Shown here: one piece after another, positions 38,152 through 53,056 of the stretch | How the letters are laid out: each line of letters opens with the position of its first letter | Numbering within the stretch: position 1 is the stretch's first letter | Assembly: GCF_900090045.1 (NCBI RefSeq) | Contig: NC_041785.1 | Span: forward strand, 682,001 to 746,000 | DNA length: 64,000 nucleotides | From: Plasmodium malariae | Taxonomy: Eukaryota > Apicomplexa > Aconoidasida > Haemosporida > Plasmodiidae | Reading direction: 5' to 3' | Made by a program: the position numbers and the translations under genes | The notes under the pieces: generated by a model | What the model saw: only the letters and a program-made list of their open reading frames with translations | The model's database searches: none | Told to the model about the DNA's origin: nothing

Positions 38152-41100
38152 TTAAGAATGAACAGGGTAACATTTGTCTATGAAAATTGACTTGTCTGAC
38201 ACAAAATGCACCTCGTGGTTGTAAAGAATGTCTTCCTTTATATTTGTCGTAATGAGCAATAAATAAGAGGTCCGGTCGTTCTCTAACTCAACTAAGGGAA
38301 TTAATATGGAATTAAATTTAATGTAATAATCATATGCACATGTGGAAAGAGGAAGGATATCATTACCTGGACCCCCATGTATATTACATTTTTGTACTAT
38401 TTTGTACATGAATCTATTAAACGAAATAAGAGAATTGAACGAGTTGTTTTTTATGATATTTCCACACTCCAGATCGTCCGCTAAGGAATCTGTATTACTT
38501 ACAAGTTTATATATATTAACAAATGGAATTCCCTTAATGTCCATATTTTGAAAAAAGGTAATTCTCAAGGATAATAATGTAATTGATATGGTGTGAAATA
38601 AAATTACTGAATAACTTTTTAAAGAATATAAATGTACCAATTCATATTTAAAAAATGAAAACGGAGGTATAATATACGAATAAGGAATAAAATAAAGAAT
38701 AGGCTTCTGTTTAAATTTCGGATAATGTATACATAATTGATAATCACCAGTAATATTTGCTCTATACAATGAAGGAATAAGACAATAGATACCACTCTCT
38801 AACGTACATTCAATATAACAACATCCAGATTTATATGCACCACTTGAAATGATTTCTCCTTTTTTTAATTTCCTAGGGGAAGATGTCATACCTTTAAATA
38901 TTCTTAAATTAACAGAATATTCTTGGGAACATTCTAAAAATATACAAAATGACGAATCTTCAGGAACATAAAAACGTATATGGGGATTTCTGAAATAGGA
39001 CCATAAATTATTAGAGCATCCACCTGCACATTCACTTGTCCATTGCCCTTTAAAGTAAAGAGACTCATAGTTATCTGATAATAATGGTGGTAATTCATAT
39101 ATCGATAAATGTGTATGACTAAATACTTTTAATGTGAAATTGAATTCTTCTTTTTGTGAGTATTGAGAAACTATTAATACAAAATCGATGTTTCTCATAA
39201 TTTCCTGTTCACTATCTATAGAAGAATTTAATATTATTCCACCACTGTTTTCCCCTTTATCAGACGCTGTAATAACATCTCCTTTTGAATTACCCATTTT
39301 TATGTCATGGTCAACATTACTCTCCTTATCTTCTCCACCGATTACTAATTTGGTAAAAGTGCATTCCCCATTAGAATAAATTCCTTGCTTAATTGGAAAT
39401 AAAGGACATATAATTCTATCCTTTCCTGCATGTATATGTAATGCTAAGTATTTCTGAGAAACATCTGTTTTTCTTTCTCTAACATGTCTTGATAAAAGAA
39501 TCCATACTTCTATTGGTTTCTTTCCGATATAATACATCCCATCTTCTGATAAATCTTGTTTTCTTACATCCACATGTAATGCAAATTGAGGGTTATAAGC
39601 CACAAGATGTGTATCATCTAGTAATATAGAGTTAATTAAAAAACTGCTGTTTTCCCATTTAGTGTGAATTTCAAATTGATATGGGAAAATAACACTATTC
39701 CAACATATATAGATATGGGAAAAATATTTTACTACAACTTTCCAAGGGATCCAAAAACAACCATCATCTTTACCTTTTGCCTTTTCAATAGAATAATTTA
39801 ATTTTCTTTGAACTTCTTTGGTCCATGTTGCATCATCATTATGAGAATATTTCCCTTTCCATCTAACACATCCCCAAGGATTTTTTATGTATAATAATTT
39901 ATCCCCATTATATGAATCAATATTTAAAATTGAATAAGCATGTCTTGTTACAATTCCAGTAGAGATGGATACTCCTTCTGGGTAATCTAATCCTGATGGA
40001 GCAGCATCCTTTAATTCTAATGTACCTAAACATACTACACATTTTCCTTTTTTTATTCCTTCATACATATTATTCCAAATAACATCCCACTTTTCATCAT
40101 ATTCTTCATTTTCCTCGGTCAAAATTGAACTATCACCTCTTTTATTCATATAACTGTATTGATCCGCGGACCCACATATATATCCGGATAAATCCATATT
40201 ACTTACTTCTTCGCTTTGGAATTTCTTCCCATGTTTTTGTTTCATTTCGTAATCCCTTTCCTCTTTCCTAAAAATCTTACTTTTTTGTTCGCCCAAAAAA
40301 TTTCGGCCTAAATTTACCTTGATCATATTATCTTTCATGTAATTAGGAATGGTACTACTTATTTTGGATGTACCCAACAAATTGTCCTTATTATTGAGGT
40401 TTCCAAAATAAGTTTCACTGGAGTTTCTTTTTTCCAAATGATTTCTTACAAAATTGTATTCCGTCCGGTTGTTTTTCATTTGGCGATTTTTTACTAAACG
40501 ATTTATTACTAGGCCATTTTTCTTTAATCCATTCAGATATGTCATATCATCGTTGTTACATAATAAACCTTTTAAGAAATATTTTGATTTTTTCCCTTTC
40601 ATAAAAGAACACATTTTCATGTTATCATTTTTTCTATTCTCCTTATGAGTAATATACATAATTTTAAAAATCCAATAAATTTTTAATTTTTTGTATTTTA
40701 AAAAAGTATCTCTAAAATATGAACAATTGGCATTTCTATTCAAGCGGTGTATATTTAAGTTGGCAACAAATTTTACAGAGTCTCTAAAACGTAAGTTTAA
40801 ATCATTTGAGTAAGATTCATTACGTGTATTATATGTGTTTCTACTGTTATTATTTAGTACCCCCTTAAGGAACAATTTTGATACATTTTTTTTAATTTTT
40901 TTTCTATTCTTAAAAATTCCCTTCTTACCTTTTTCTTTGTTCATTTTAGATACTATTCCCTCCTCTTCACTTTTATTTTTCATACAATAAGTAAGATGTT
41001 TATATAATTTATGGTTTCGCTGATCTATATTTGTATCCTTCCTTTGTTTCTCATCTTTTATGTTAAATTCATGTTTCCTCATACCTGAGTCACTATTTGG

Positions 41101-44100
41101 AGACGAATGAACAGTTAGGTGATCTAAGGAAGGGGGGGAGCTACTTAACTTGGATTTTAAAGAAATAGTAACAGGGATCCAACCAGTTAAATAATACAAA
41201 TCTGAACCTGGATTGGACCCAAACATAGAGTATGATCCTCCCATTAATTTAACAAAAGCCTTCTCTAACAATGTAACCCATAACTCTTCTTTATTATTTG
41301 AATATGCTACTAATAAAGCATTGTTGTTCTTCACAGGTACATAATCATCTATTATTATTTTTCTTTGAATTCCATTACAGTGCAATCTACATATATACAT
41401 ACCACTTGGATTAAAAATAGGCCACGTTTTATTAACATGTAAAAGGTTAGATGTGCATGGTGATATAATACTTGATAAAACAGGAACTTTATGTTTTTTT
41501 TCATATTCAATTAAAACAGTCAAGGATGATAAAAAAGAACAGTCTGCAACAAAACCTTGCCTTATGCAATTATTATACAAATCAGTTGACATTACAATAG
41601 GGTTATTATATAAATCGGAGAGTCTTTTCCAAGAATCAAATTTTTTTTGTTGTCTAACACTTAATTCTAAGAACCCATCAGGATCTGTCCACTTATAATT
41701 TACCCATCCATATAATTTAAAACCATTTACATAGTGAAATATACATCTTCTCTTATGACACTTTTTGCATAATATATAATTTTTTTTTATGTATTTTTCA
41801 TTCAATCTGTATTTGTGATTGCACTTTTCTTCTATCCCTCCTCCGGAGTACTCTCTCCCCCCTAATTTTCTATTACCTATTTTTCCGCTATTACCTTGTC
41901 TCACATTATCATTACTATAATTTTTAATATTATTAACATTATTAATATCGTTGTTAATATTATTATTAATATCGTTGTTAATATTATTATTAATATCGTT
42001 GTTAATATTATTATTAATATCGTTGTTTATATTATTATTAATATCGTTGTTTATATTATTATTAATATTATTATTAATCATATTATTATTATTATTTCCG
42101 TTACTATGTAGTGAATATAAATTAAGGTCATCAAATTTTTTACTGCTTACATTTTTACACCTTTTTCCCATTTCTGAATAATCCTGTGGATGCGGTATTT
42201 CATGGCAATATACTTTCTTTTTAACCTTCTTCACTACTTTTGAACTGTGATTACTGTTAACAATTTTTGCACAAGTGGATGAACAATTTCGTTCGTCATT
42301 CATTTTGCTTCTTATCTCGTCCTTTGGTTTGCTCCTTATTTCGTTAACTTCTCTCCTTTTATAATCTCTTTTATAATTTTTTTTTTCATACAGTGTCTTG
42401 GTCTTATAATCCCGTTCCTCCATCTCTTCTTTCTCTACATTATACTTCTCCATGTTACATTTGCTCCCCACCATTTTTTCATCATAAACCCTTGATTCGA
42501 GATTTGTATTAATAGGTGTAACGGAAATATCAATTTCTTTAGAATGTGGTGAATTATGTTTATTTTTTTTCGCTATCACAATTTTTATATCTTCTATTTT
42601 GTTTTTCTTTATATCCTTTCCTATGCAGAATTCATTTTTTTCTGTATGTTGCACATGGGAAACATAATAATTTTTTGCATTATTCATATTATTATTTGAC
42701 ACATTTTTATTACAACTTTTTTTTTTCTTTTCTAATTTTTCATTTTCTGCATTCTGTGTAATGTTCACATTATTGCGATTCCATGTTCCGTTATGAATGT
42801 TCTCAGGAAGTTCCTTTTTCTTACATTTATTTATGGAATGCCTTTTTTCCATTTGTTCCTTCGTGTTTTTCTTGTCCTCTTTTTTCCTCTTCCTTAACAT
42901 GGTATCATCTTCCCCAAAAGAGATAGTACTACTTCTTAATTTAATTTTATAATTTTTATCACTTTTTTTATTTTGCAAAATTTTTAATTCTTCAATAACT
43001 ATGTCTCTGGTAAAATGTTTATTATTTTCATTACCTTTTTTATTTTGTGAATCCTTCCGAATATAATTTTTTTTTTTTACTTCCTTATTTTTTACACTAA
43101 CAACGGCCTTTTTATTGTTTTGCAATTTTCTGCTATAAGCTGAACGCTTTTTAAGGTATATATTGTAAAGGTTGTCCATGCTGAGATTTCTACTGTTAAC
43201 ATATTTCTTTCTCTTTCTCTTTCTCTTATTCTTACTAGCCCCTTTCATCCTATCCTGCTCCTTCTCTTCACTCTTCTCCTTTTTCTTTTTTTTATCACCT
43301 TTTTCCTTTCTTTTTCTTGCAACATATATAGCCTTATCATTAAACAAATAATTTTCATTTTTCAAGTTCCCTTTTTCCAGTTTTTTACGATTTTGTGTAT
43401 CCTTATTATAATTATTGTGGAACAAACCACAAAAGTTAACCTCCTTATTTCGTGTACTCCCATCATCTCTTTCTATATTCTTTTTATTATTTTCCGCAAA
43501 ATTTTGAACATATTTCAGATATAAATTATTTTTTATATCTGGGTCATTATCAATCCACGGGAGTATTATATATTTTCCAATTAAAGAACTTTCAAATAAT
43601 ATTTTAGAAGCATGTACATTTCCCCTAATATGACTGGGCATTATGGAAAAGAGGTTAAACATATTACAGTTATATCTGTAGAACTCATATATATGTAAAA
43701 ATGAATTTTGTTTCAGTGTCATACTTCTAAAATCATGATAATACAGTAAAAGTTCTCTGTTCTTTCTCATTGCGCTAGTTACCATTTCTTTTCTTTTCTT
43801 ATGAAGCACACAATTGGGGCGGTCTTTTAATGCAGCATCATTTTCGTTTACACATTTTTCTTTTTTCCCTTTATATATGAACTTTATTTTTTTTTCTTGC
43901 AAAATAGCTCTTCTTTCTAATTTTGATAATGAATCAGATGATTTTGTCTTATCACCATTACGAATTTTTTTTCGTAATAATGTGTTATTAATTGTATTTA
44001 TAATGCCCTTAAAGGAATTGTTCTCAAGTTTATTTTCATTTACATTTTTTTTTTCCCCCTTGTCTCTTACATCATTTTTTATGCCTGTACATTTTGTTTT

Positions 44101-44529
44101 ACATTCTTGGTTTATCTTCCCTTCAAACTCTTCATCGTCACTCACCTTGAATAATAATAATTTGTTTTTATTCTTTTTTTCTCTTCTTATTTCTTCTTTC
44201 TGTTCATTATCCATTTCCGCATGTCTCCTTCTCTCCTTTCTCAATTCTTTTGTTTTATAATTTACTTCAGAAAAGCTTATTCCACTACTGTTTTTTATAT
44301 GTTCCTTATTGCTATTATTCCTCCATCTGACAAGTGGTGATTTGTTAGTTACTTCGTTAACCTCATTTTTACAAAAAGTATCTTCTATGTTATTACATGT
44401 TTTAGGAATACCTTCCTCAGTATCATATATTTTTAGAATATCATTATTAACGTTACTCTGAATTTTACCTGACTTATTTTTATCATCTTTCCTTTTTTTT
44501 ACTTTCAATTTACTAAATTTACACCCCAT
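38152..44529 (-). CDS. Calpain (cysteine protease), single Plasmodium family member
   Basis: Large calcium-type cysteine protease. I choose the ATG at 44529 rather than the one at 44565. It gives MGCKFSKLKVKKRK, a Gly-2/Cys-3 acylation signal followed by a basic stretch, which is known to direct Plasmodium calpain to membranes and nucleus. The product is 2125 residues. The first 900 residues are Lys/Asn-rich and probably disordered, with an Asn-Ile repeat. The protease core has catalytic Cys997 in QGFVADCSFL, His1530 in TRHAYSIL and Asn1550 in KNPWGC. An unusually long insert of several hundred residues separates Cys and His (about 160 apart in human calpains). After the core come two beta-sandwich, C2-like regions typical of calpains and then a 130-residue tail. 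Essential roles in cell-cycle entry are reported for the P. falciparum protein. All three catalytic residues are present. Confidence 0.92.
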   Translation of the reverse strand: MGCKFSKLKVKKRKDDKNKSGKIQSNVNNDILKIYDTEEGIPKTCNNIEDTFCKNEVNEVTNKSPLVRWRNNSNKEHIKNSSGISFSEVNYKTKELRKERRRHAEMDNEQKEEIRREKKNKNKLLLFKVSDDEEFEGKINQECKTKCTGIKNDVRDKGEKKNVNENKLENNSFKGIINTINNTLLRKKIRNGDKTKSSDSLSKLERRAILQEKKIKFIYKGKKEKCVNENDAALKDRPNCVLHKKRKEMVTSAMRKNRELLLYYHDFRSMTLKQNSFLHIYEFYRYNCNMFNLFSIMPSHIRGNVHASKILFESSLIGKYIILPWIDNDPDIKNNLYLKYVQNFAENNKKNIERDDGSTRNKEVNFCGLFHNNYNKDTQNRKKLEKGNLKNENYLFNDKAIYVARKRKEKGDKKKKKEKSEEKEQDRMKGASKNKRKRKRKKYVNSRNLSMDNLYNIYLKKRSAYSRKLQNNKKAVVSVKNKEVKKKNYIRKDSQNKKGNENNKHFTRDIVIEELKILQNKKSDKNYKIKLRSSTISFGEDDTMLRKRKKEDKKNTKEQMEKRHSINKCKKKELPENIHNGTWNRNNVNITQNAENEKLEKKKKSCNKNVSNNNMNNAKNYYVSHVQHTEKNEFCIGKDIKKNKIEDIKIVIAKKNKHNSPHSKEIDISVTPINTNLESRVYDEKMVGSKCNMEKYNVEKEEMEERDYKTKTLYEKKNYKRDYKRREVNEIRSKPKDEIRSKMNDERNCSSTCAKIVNSNHSSKVVKKVKKKVYCHEIPHPQDYSEMGKRCKNVSSKKFDDLNLYSLHSNGNNNNNMINNNINNNINNDINNNINNDINNNINNDINNNINNDINNNINNDINNVNNIKNYSNDNVRQGNSGKIGNRKLGGREYSGGGIEEKCNHKYRLNEKYIKKNYILCKKCHKRRCIFHYVNGFKLYGWVNYKWTDPDGFLELSVRQQKKFDSWKRLSDLYNNPIVMSTDLYNNCIRQGFVADCSFLSSLTVLIEYEKKHKVPVLSSIISPCTSNLLHVNKTWPIFNPSGMYICRLHCNGIQRKIIIDDYVPVKNNNALLVAYSNNKEELWVTLLEKAFVKLMGGSYSMFGSNPGSDLYYLTGWIPVTISLKSKLSSSPPSLDHLTVHSSPNSDSGMRKHEFNIKDEKQRKDTNIDQRNHKLYKHLTYCMKNKSEEEGIVSKMNKEKGKKGIFKNRKKIKKNVSKLFLKGVLNNNSRNTYNTRNESYSNDLNLRFRDSVKFVANLNIHRLNRNANCSYFRDTFLKYKKLKIYWIFKIMYITHKENRKNDNMKMCSFMKGKKSKYFLKGLLCNNDDMTYLNGLKKNGLVINRLVKNRQMKNNRTEYNFVRNHLEKRNSSETYFGNLNNKDNLLGTSKISSTIPNYMKDNMIKVNLGRNFLGEQKSKIFRKEERDYEMKQKHGKKFQSEEVSNMDLSGYICGSADQYSYMNKRGDSSILTEENEEYDEKWDVIWNNMYEGIKKGKCVVCLGTLELKDAAPSGLDYPEGVSISTGIVTRHAYSILNIDSYNGDKLLYIKNPWGCVRWKGKYSHNDDATWTKEVQRKLNYSIEKAKGKDDGCFWIPWKVVVKYFSHIYICWNSVIFPYQFEIHTKWENSSFLINSILLDDTHLVAYNPQFALHVDVRKQDLSEDGMYYIGKKPIEVWILLSRHVRERKTDVSQKYLALHIHAGKDRIICPLFPIKQGIYSNGECTFTKLVIGGEDKESNVDHDIKMGNSKGDVITASDKGENSGGIILNSSIDSEQEIMRNIDFVLIVSQYSQKEEFNFTLKVFSHTHLSIYELPPLLSDNYESLYFKGQWTSECAGGCSNNLWSYFRNPHIRFYVPEDSSFCIFLECSQEYSVNLRIFKGMTSSPRKLKKGEIISSGAYKSGCCYIECTLESGIYCLIPSLYRANITGDYQLCIHYPKFKQKPILYFIPYSYIIPPFSFFKYELVHLYSLKSYSVILFHTISITLLSLRITFFQNMDIKGIPFVNIYKLVSNTDSLADDLECGNIIKNNSFNSLISFNRFMYKIVQKCNIHGGPGNDILPLSTCAYDYYIKFNSILIPLVELENDRTSYLLLITTNIKEDILYNHEVHFVSDKSIFIDKCYPVHS
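41930..42085. repeat. Coding tandem repeat in calpain, 24-bp unit
   Basis: About five to six copies of a 24-bp unit (on the + strand around ATCGTTGTTAATATTATTAT) encode repeated NDINNNIN in the calpain N-terminal region. The 24-bp period preserves frame. The long Ile/Val/Leu frames on the opposite strand come from this repeat. Confidence 0.9.
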
Positions 44530-46601
44530 ATCATTATATGAAAAGCGTACATTTAGAAATTTCAATGAATTTTAAAAAATACCTAAAAAGGCTATTCTAA
44601 TATCTTTTAATATATATAGCAATTCCTCTTAATGTAATACAAATGGGGGGGGATTATGAAACGAAAATGGATAACACAAATATATAAAGTACTCATTTCA
44701 AATGGATATACACCATATGCATATATATACATACATTAACATACATATATATGCACATCGCCATGTAGATTCCAAACAGTCTTTTTTATTCGTAAATTCC
44801 ATGTAAAATAAAACATGAAATAAAATAAAAGTATATATTTATCAATATTACGTTTACTAATTTCTAGGAATGAAAAAAAAAAAATGTTTAGACTTTTCAA
44901 ATTATTGACAAAATTAATAACACCAATCTAATAAAATCAAAAAAAAAAAATAAATATCAAAAAAAAAAAATAAATATCAAAAAAAAAAAGTAAATATCAA
45001 AAAAAAAAAATAAATATCAAAAAAAAAAAATAAATATCAAAAAAAAAAAAAAAAGTTTACAAATGAAAACATAAAATTTTCCTTAAATTTAAAAATAAAA
45101 ACAAATTGTAAATTGTTTTATTAAACTAGTATACAAAGTGCTATCCACATAAGCCGTACATAAAGAAAATATAAATTTTGAAAAAAGGGTACTTCATGCA
45201 AAATTGAGAATTGATAAACAAAAAAAAATTAAAACAAATTTAACAGAATATTATATAATTTATAACACGTACCAAACGCTATGAATTAATGTGACATAAA
45301 AGTTTTAATGGTTTTCAGAAATTTTAAATATGCAAAAATGTAAAATTGTAAAAGGAATAAAAAATACAAAAAAACTATAGAAATATGAAAAAAGTACAAA
45401 AAATGTAAGATGATATGAAAAATGAAAAAATGTCAAAGCCAAATATAGAATTCAAAAATGTTGAAAATGATTTAAGATGAATTTTATAAAAATGAAATAT
45501 AAAAAAGTTCAAGGGCAAGGGAATAACGTATAATAATTAACTAATGATAACATAATAAATACTACATCTATATGTGCATATGTTAACTCTTGTTTAGGGG
45601 TTCATCTGTACATATATATATCTCTATATATATTAATGCATAAATTTGTACGAACTATACGCCATGATTTTTTCCGTATTTTAGTTCAAGAGAAAACATA
45701 ATACTAGAAATATAATTTACATATGAGATCTAAAATATGTAGCCTTTTTCTAACGAATACCGTACATGTAACCTTACATATATTAGGCGCCTACGTATTA
45801 TAAAAAACCTTCATTTATTTTATATGCACTAACACGCCTGCATATATAAACAAAAATATGAATGCACATAAATTTTCGAAATATCCTGGTAATTGCAAAA
45901 GAAAAGAAGAGACATTTTTATTCTAAATCAAAAGTAGAATAATCTTCTGAATGAAGTGCTACATAAAAAAATCATGTAGAAAAAAGAATTCATGAAAAGG
46001 AAAAATAAGTTTGTATACTTGTATAATGTATAATAGTTAAAATATGTACCTAAATGATTAAACCATATTGACGTATATATTCTAACAAATTAGAAAATTA
46101 ATATAAAAAATATACATATGCAAATATAAGAAGTAATCCCAATATAACCACATTAAAACCATTCGTTATTTCAGCTTACTTTTTAATAAGAAATTTATCA
46201 TTTTAAAGATTTTTTAAATAAATTATGGCAACGAGTTAATTAAAAAGGTAAACATATATTTATTTACCCACACATATTACATATACACGGCTATATCAAC
46301 TGATTTAATAGTGTAAGCTATGCTAAAATTATACGTGGAAATGGGTATCCACAAAAATATACATATATAGAAATTTCTACCCGCTTCACAAACAATTCAA
46401 ATATTTGAAATAGAAAATTTCTTACCAAAAAGGGAGCACGTCCATAAAATGCAACGTTCACAATTAATAAGGGAATGCGTTCCTCATAAGAATACATATA
46501 TATATATGTCCGTCCAGTGATCTCTTACGAAAAAAAATGTAACTACATAAAATGAATAAAATTTGCAAAGTTCATCGAGCACAAAAATTTTCCTTTTGTT
46601 T
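44530..46601. other. Intergenic spacer upstream of calpain
   Basis: About 2.1 kb between the calpain start and the TMCO1-like stop, both minus strand. It contains an 18-bp tandem repeat (44939-45048) and many A-rich runs. I see no gene. It carries the calpain promoter and 5' leader. Confidence 0.6.
44939..45048. repeat. Tandem repeat, 18-bp unit, about five to six copies
   Basis: Unit TCAAAAAAAAAATAAATA, with one copy carrying G for T. It lies about 400 bp upstream of the calpain start codon, in the presumed promoter or 5' leader. Confidence 0.9.
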
Positions 46602-47177
46602 TTATTTCCATATATCGGCTTGCTCATCGGGCATCTTAAAGTCTCCAAATATTCCAGAAGGCGGTGCATATCCGAAAAACTTCTGAATATTCTGCCTAGT
46701 TAGCATAAGGGTTAAGGTATAAATAAAAGTTGATGAACAGTGATACAAATTTTTTCCTTGCAAACCTGTGTGAGTTATTAAGGTAAATGGAAAAATTGGT
46801 TTAAAAGGTAAAATTGCTATTGTTAATCCTTCAAATAGACTAAATAATAAAGGCATCATAGACATAAAAATTAAACCTGTTATAATATTCGCTTTTGCTT
46901 TTAATGTTGTCATCATTTTTGTTTTCTGCATATATATTTCTTCAGTGGTGACCTTTTTCTTCCCTTTTTTTTTATTAATAGTATCTATTTTACTTAATAA
47001 CCCATCTTCCTTCTCCTTCTGAACTTGTTCATACAATACTTTTAATTCCTCATTTAAAGCTATAAATTTCTCGTTTCTATACACAAATAGCCAACTTAAA
47101 AATTCGGAAAAGATGCCGCAACCAATAGCTATTCCTATTACTATGAAAATATCCTTTTTTCTTATAGTATCGTCCAT
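46602..47177 (-). CDS. TMCO1: TMCO1-like ER calcium-load-activated channel / translocon partner
   Basis: 191 residues, close to human TMCO1 (188). TMCO1 is an ER membrane protein of the Oxa1/Get1/EMC3 superfamily. It acts as a calcium-load-activated channel and in multipass membrane-protein biogenesis. A first membrane segment lies at about residues 10-32. A charged Lys/Glu coiled-coil loop follows (about 35-90), then a second membrane segment (about 93-120, GLIFMSMMPLLFSLFEGL). A third hydrophobic stretch (about 140-160) ends in the hallmark TRQNIQKFFGYAPPSG, matching human RQNIQKILGLAP. The start ATG follows an A-rich leader. It is divergent from RuvB3, sharing a 2-kb upstream region. The family assignment is strong; ion-channel activity in the parasite is inferred. 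Confidence 0.9.
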   Translation of the reverse strand: MDDTIRKKDIFIVIGIAIGCGIFSEFLSWLFVYRNEKFIALNEELKVLYEQVQKEKEDGLLSKIDTINKKKGKKKVTTEEIYMQKTKMMTTLKAKANIITGLIFMSMMPLLFSLFEGLTIAILPFKPIFPFTLITHTGLQGKNLYHCSSTFIYTLTLMLTRQNIQKFFGYAPPSGIFGDFKMPDEQADIWK

Positions 47178-50646
<3,469 letters not shown>

Positions 50647-52815
50647 GTGAACTCTGATCTAAGTAGATAGACTTATATATAAAATAGCTTTTAAAACGAA
50701 TAATAAAATATACATATATAAATTTATATATATATATATATTTGTATGCTTTGGTACATTTATGAATTATATTGTGTGTAAAATTATGAGAACAGGTGTT
50801 GGTGTAATGTTATATAATCCTATTACTAAAGGAGGTTCCATATTTTACCAGTAAGATATCAAATTTTAAAACATGATTTTAATTTCAAGATTAAAAGAAA
50901 TAGAAAAATGTACAGAATAAATATTTGTAGCATTTTACTTTATATAATTGGAATTAAAAATTAACCTATTAATGCACATAAATGAATTCATTATTTGTAA
51001 TACACATAAAATTTGTTAGTAATATGCTTTAATTATTTTATCATACTTTTAACTTTTCTTTTTTTGAGTATAAACTTATTTATTTACCACATTTAACAAA
51101 ATTGTTGATTATGGCAATAATATTTTATATATAGTAATTTTATTGCATTTTTTTTTGGGGGGGTGGCTATATATATATATATATATCTATATAGATAGAT
51201 AAATAGACAGATATACATATACTATTTATTAAAAATTTTTAGAAAAAAAAAAAAAAAATTAAATTCTCTTTAATGCATTTGTGTTGTTCACTGATAATAT
51301 ACTAATTTCTAACTTTTTTTTATATATCCGAATTTCATTTATAATTGATCTTTTATAACATACACATTTATTCATATTGGGCTTAGTTTTTTATCATATC
51401 AGTTAAAATATATAATTTGCTTTTGGTGTGTTGTAATATTCCATAATACCAGAAAAAAAAATAAACATACAAAATTTGCATTAATTTCCATATTTACACT
51501 AATAGACCAATAAATTTCTAATATAATTTTAATTTATTATGACTATTAATGTACAGTATTAAAATAAGTTGTTTTCAAAAAACTGTATTTTCCATTTTAT
51601 GTTATCTTGATAATTCCACACATACATGAATCCTAAAAAAATATGATATAATTTTTAAACCATTCTTTCATAATTTTAATATTTACATATTTTGGTTAAT
51701 AAAGCGAAGAAAAGATATATTTTATTATTTTTTTTTTTAAAACGCAGTGTTCAGAATTTTGTGTATATTGCAGTATACTCTTCAAATATATCATAAATGA
51801 GCTTAGAAAAAAAAAAAAAAAAAAAAAAAAATGAAAATGAAAATGTTTAACATATATAGATATATATATTTTATTCCTCCTACATGAATAAATTTTAATT
51901 TAATCATTCATTCTAATTTTTATATATTTTCTTGTAAGATTTGTCTCAATTTTTTTTATTAGTCGATTTTTACAGCTTTTCCGAATAATCGTATAAAGAC
52001 AACAACAAAAAAAAAAAAAAAAAAAAAACACAACTAGCTAAATGCAAAATGAAAACATTTGAACAGCACATAAAATATTATCCCTACATATTAAAAACTC
52101 ATTTTGACCTTGCTAAGTCATAAAAATATATAAAAAAAAAAAAATTATCGAACAAATTTTTTAAGCAACCGTTTTTTTTGTAACCATTATTGAAGTTTTT
52201 AAAATTGTATTTTTTTCACAAGTTATTAACACATATTTATTAGTTATTTTAAGAAAAAAAAAAAACATACGAAAAAATTATTTATTGGAAAATTAACATA
52301 AAAAAAAAAAAAAAAAAACTGTCTATTTATAAATTATATATCTGTGAATAAGTGGAGTTGGTTTTTTTTGGCACATAATGAATAGTGTGCAATTTAAATA
52401 TAAACGAATATATACATACACATACAAATACGCGTACATCTTAATGAAACAGTAGTATATTAACTTGAAAATAATTTGTTTCTTTCACATTTTAATATAC
52501 ATTAAATTTTTTCTTCCACTTTAATTACATTAATTTTTTTTTTTTAATAATTATTTTAAAAAACATTTTCTATTTCATACGTTTTTTTTATGAAGATCTA
52601 TGGTTCTTAATTTTTCCCATTTAAAGAATTTTTTTACTTGATCAAACCGTTCGTTCGAAATTATATCATGAATATTTTTTGTTTCATTTTACATGTAAAA
52701 AGGAAAAATTCTAAATAAAATAATATGCACAATTGTACAAAAAATAATGAAAATGACAAAAAAGTATTTAAACTAACAAAACAAGCAAAAAGTTATTTTT
52801 CCAACAACAGATCAA
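50647..52815. other. Intergenic spacer between RuvB3 and 14-3-3
   Basis: About 2.2 kb of very AT-rich DNA, with an (AT)n/(GATA)n patch at about 51168-51215 and 20-25-base A runs near 51807 and 52010. No gene or RNA seen. It holds the 3' end of RuvB3 and the promoter and leader of the 14-3-3 gene. Confidence 0.6.
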
Positions 52816-53023
52816 ATGAAGCCACATAGTGATAATGACATTTTAGTATCTAACAAGGAAGAATTTATATATTTCTTAAAAATATTAAATCATATTGGAT
52901 TCTATGATGGTTAAAATATATAATTTGATCTTTATTTGTAATACGTATAATTGCTAGAGTGTCCGTTTGTTCATTCGTCTATTTATTATTATTAATAGTA
53001 TTACTATTATTATTATTATTTTT

Positions 53024-53056
<33 letters not shown>

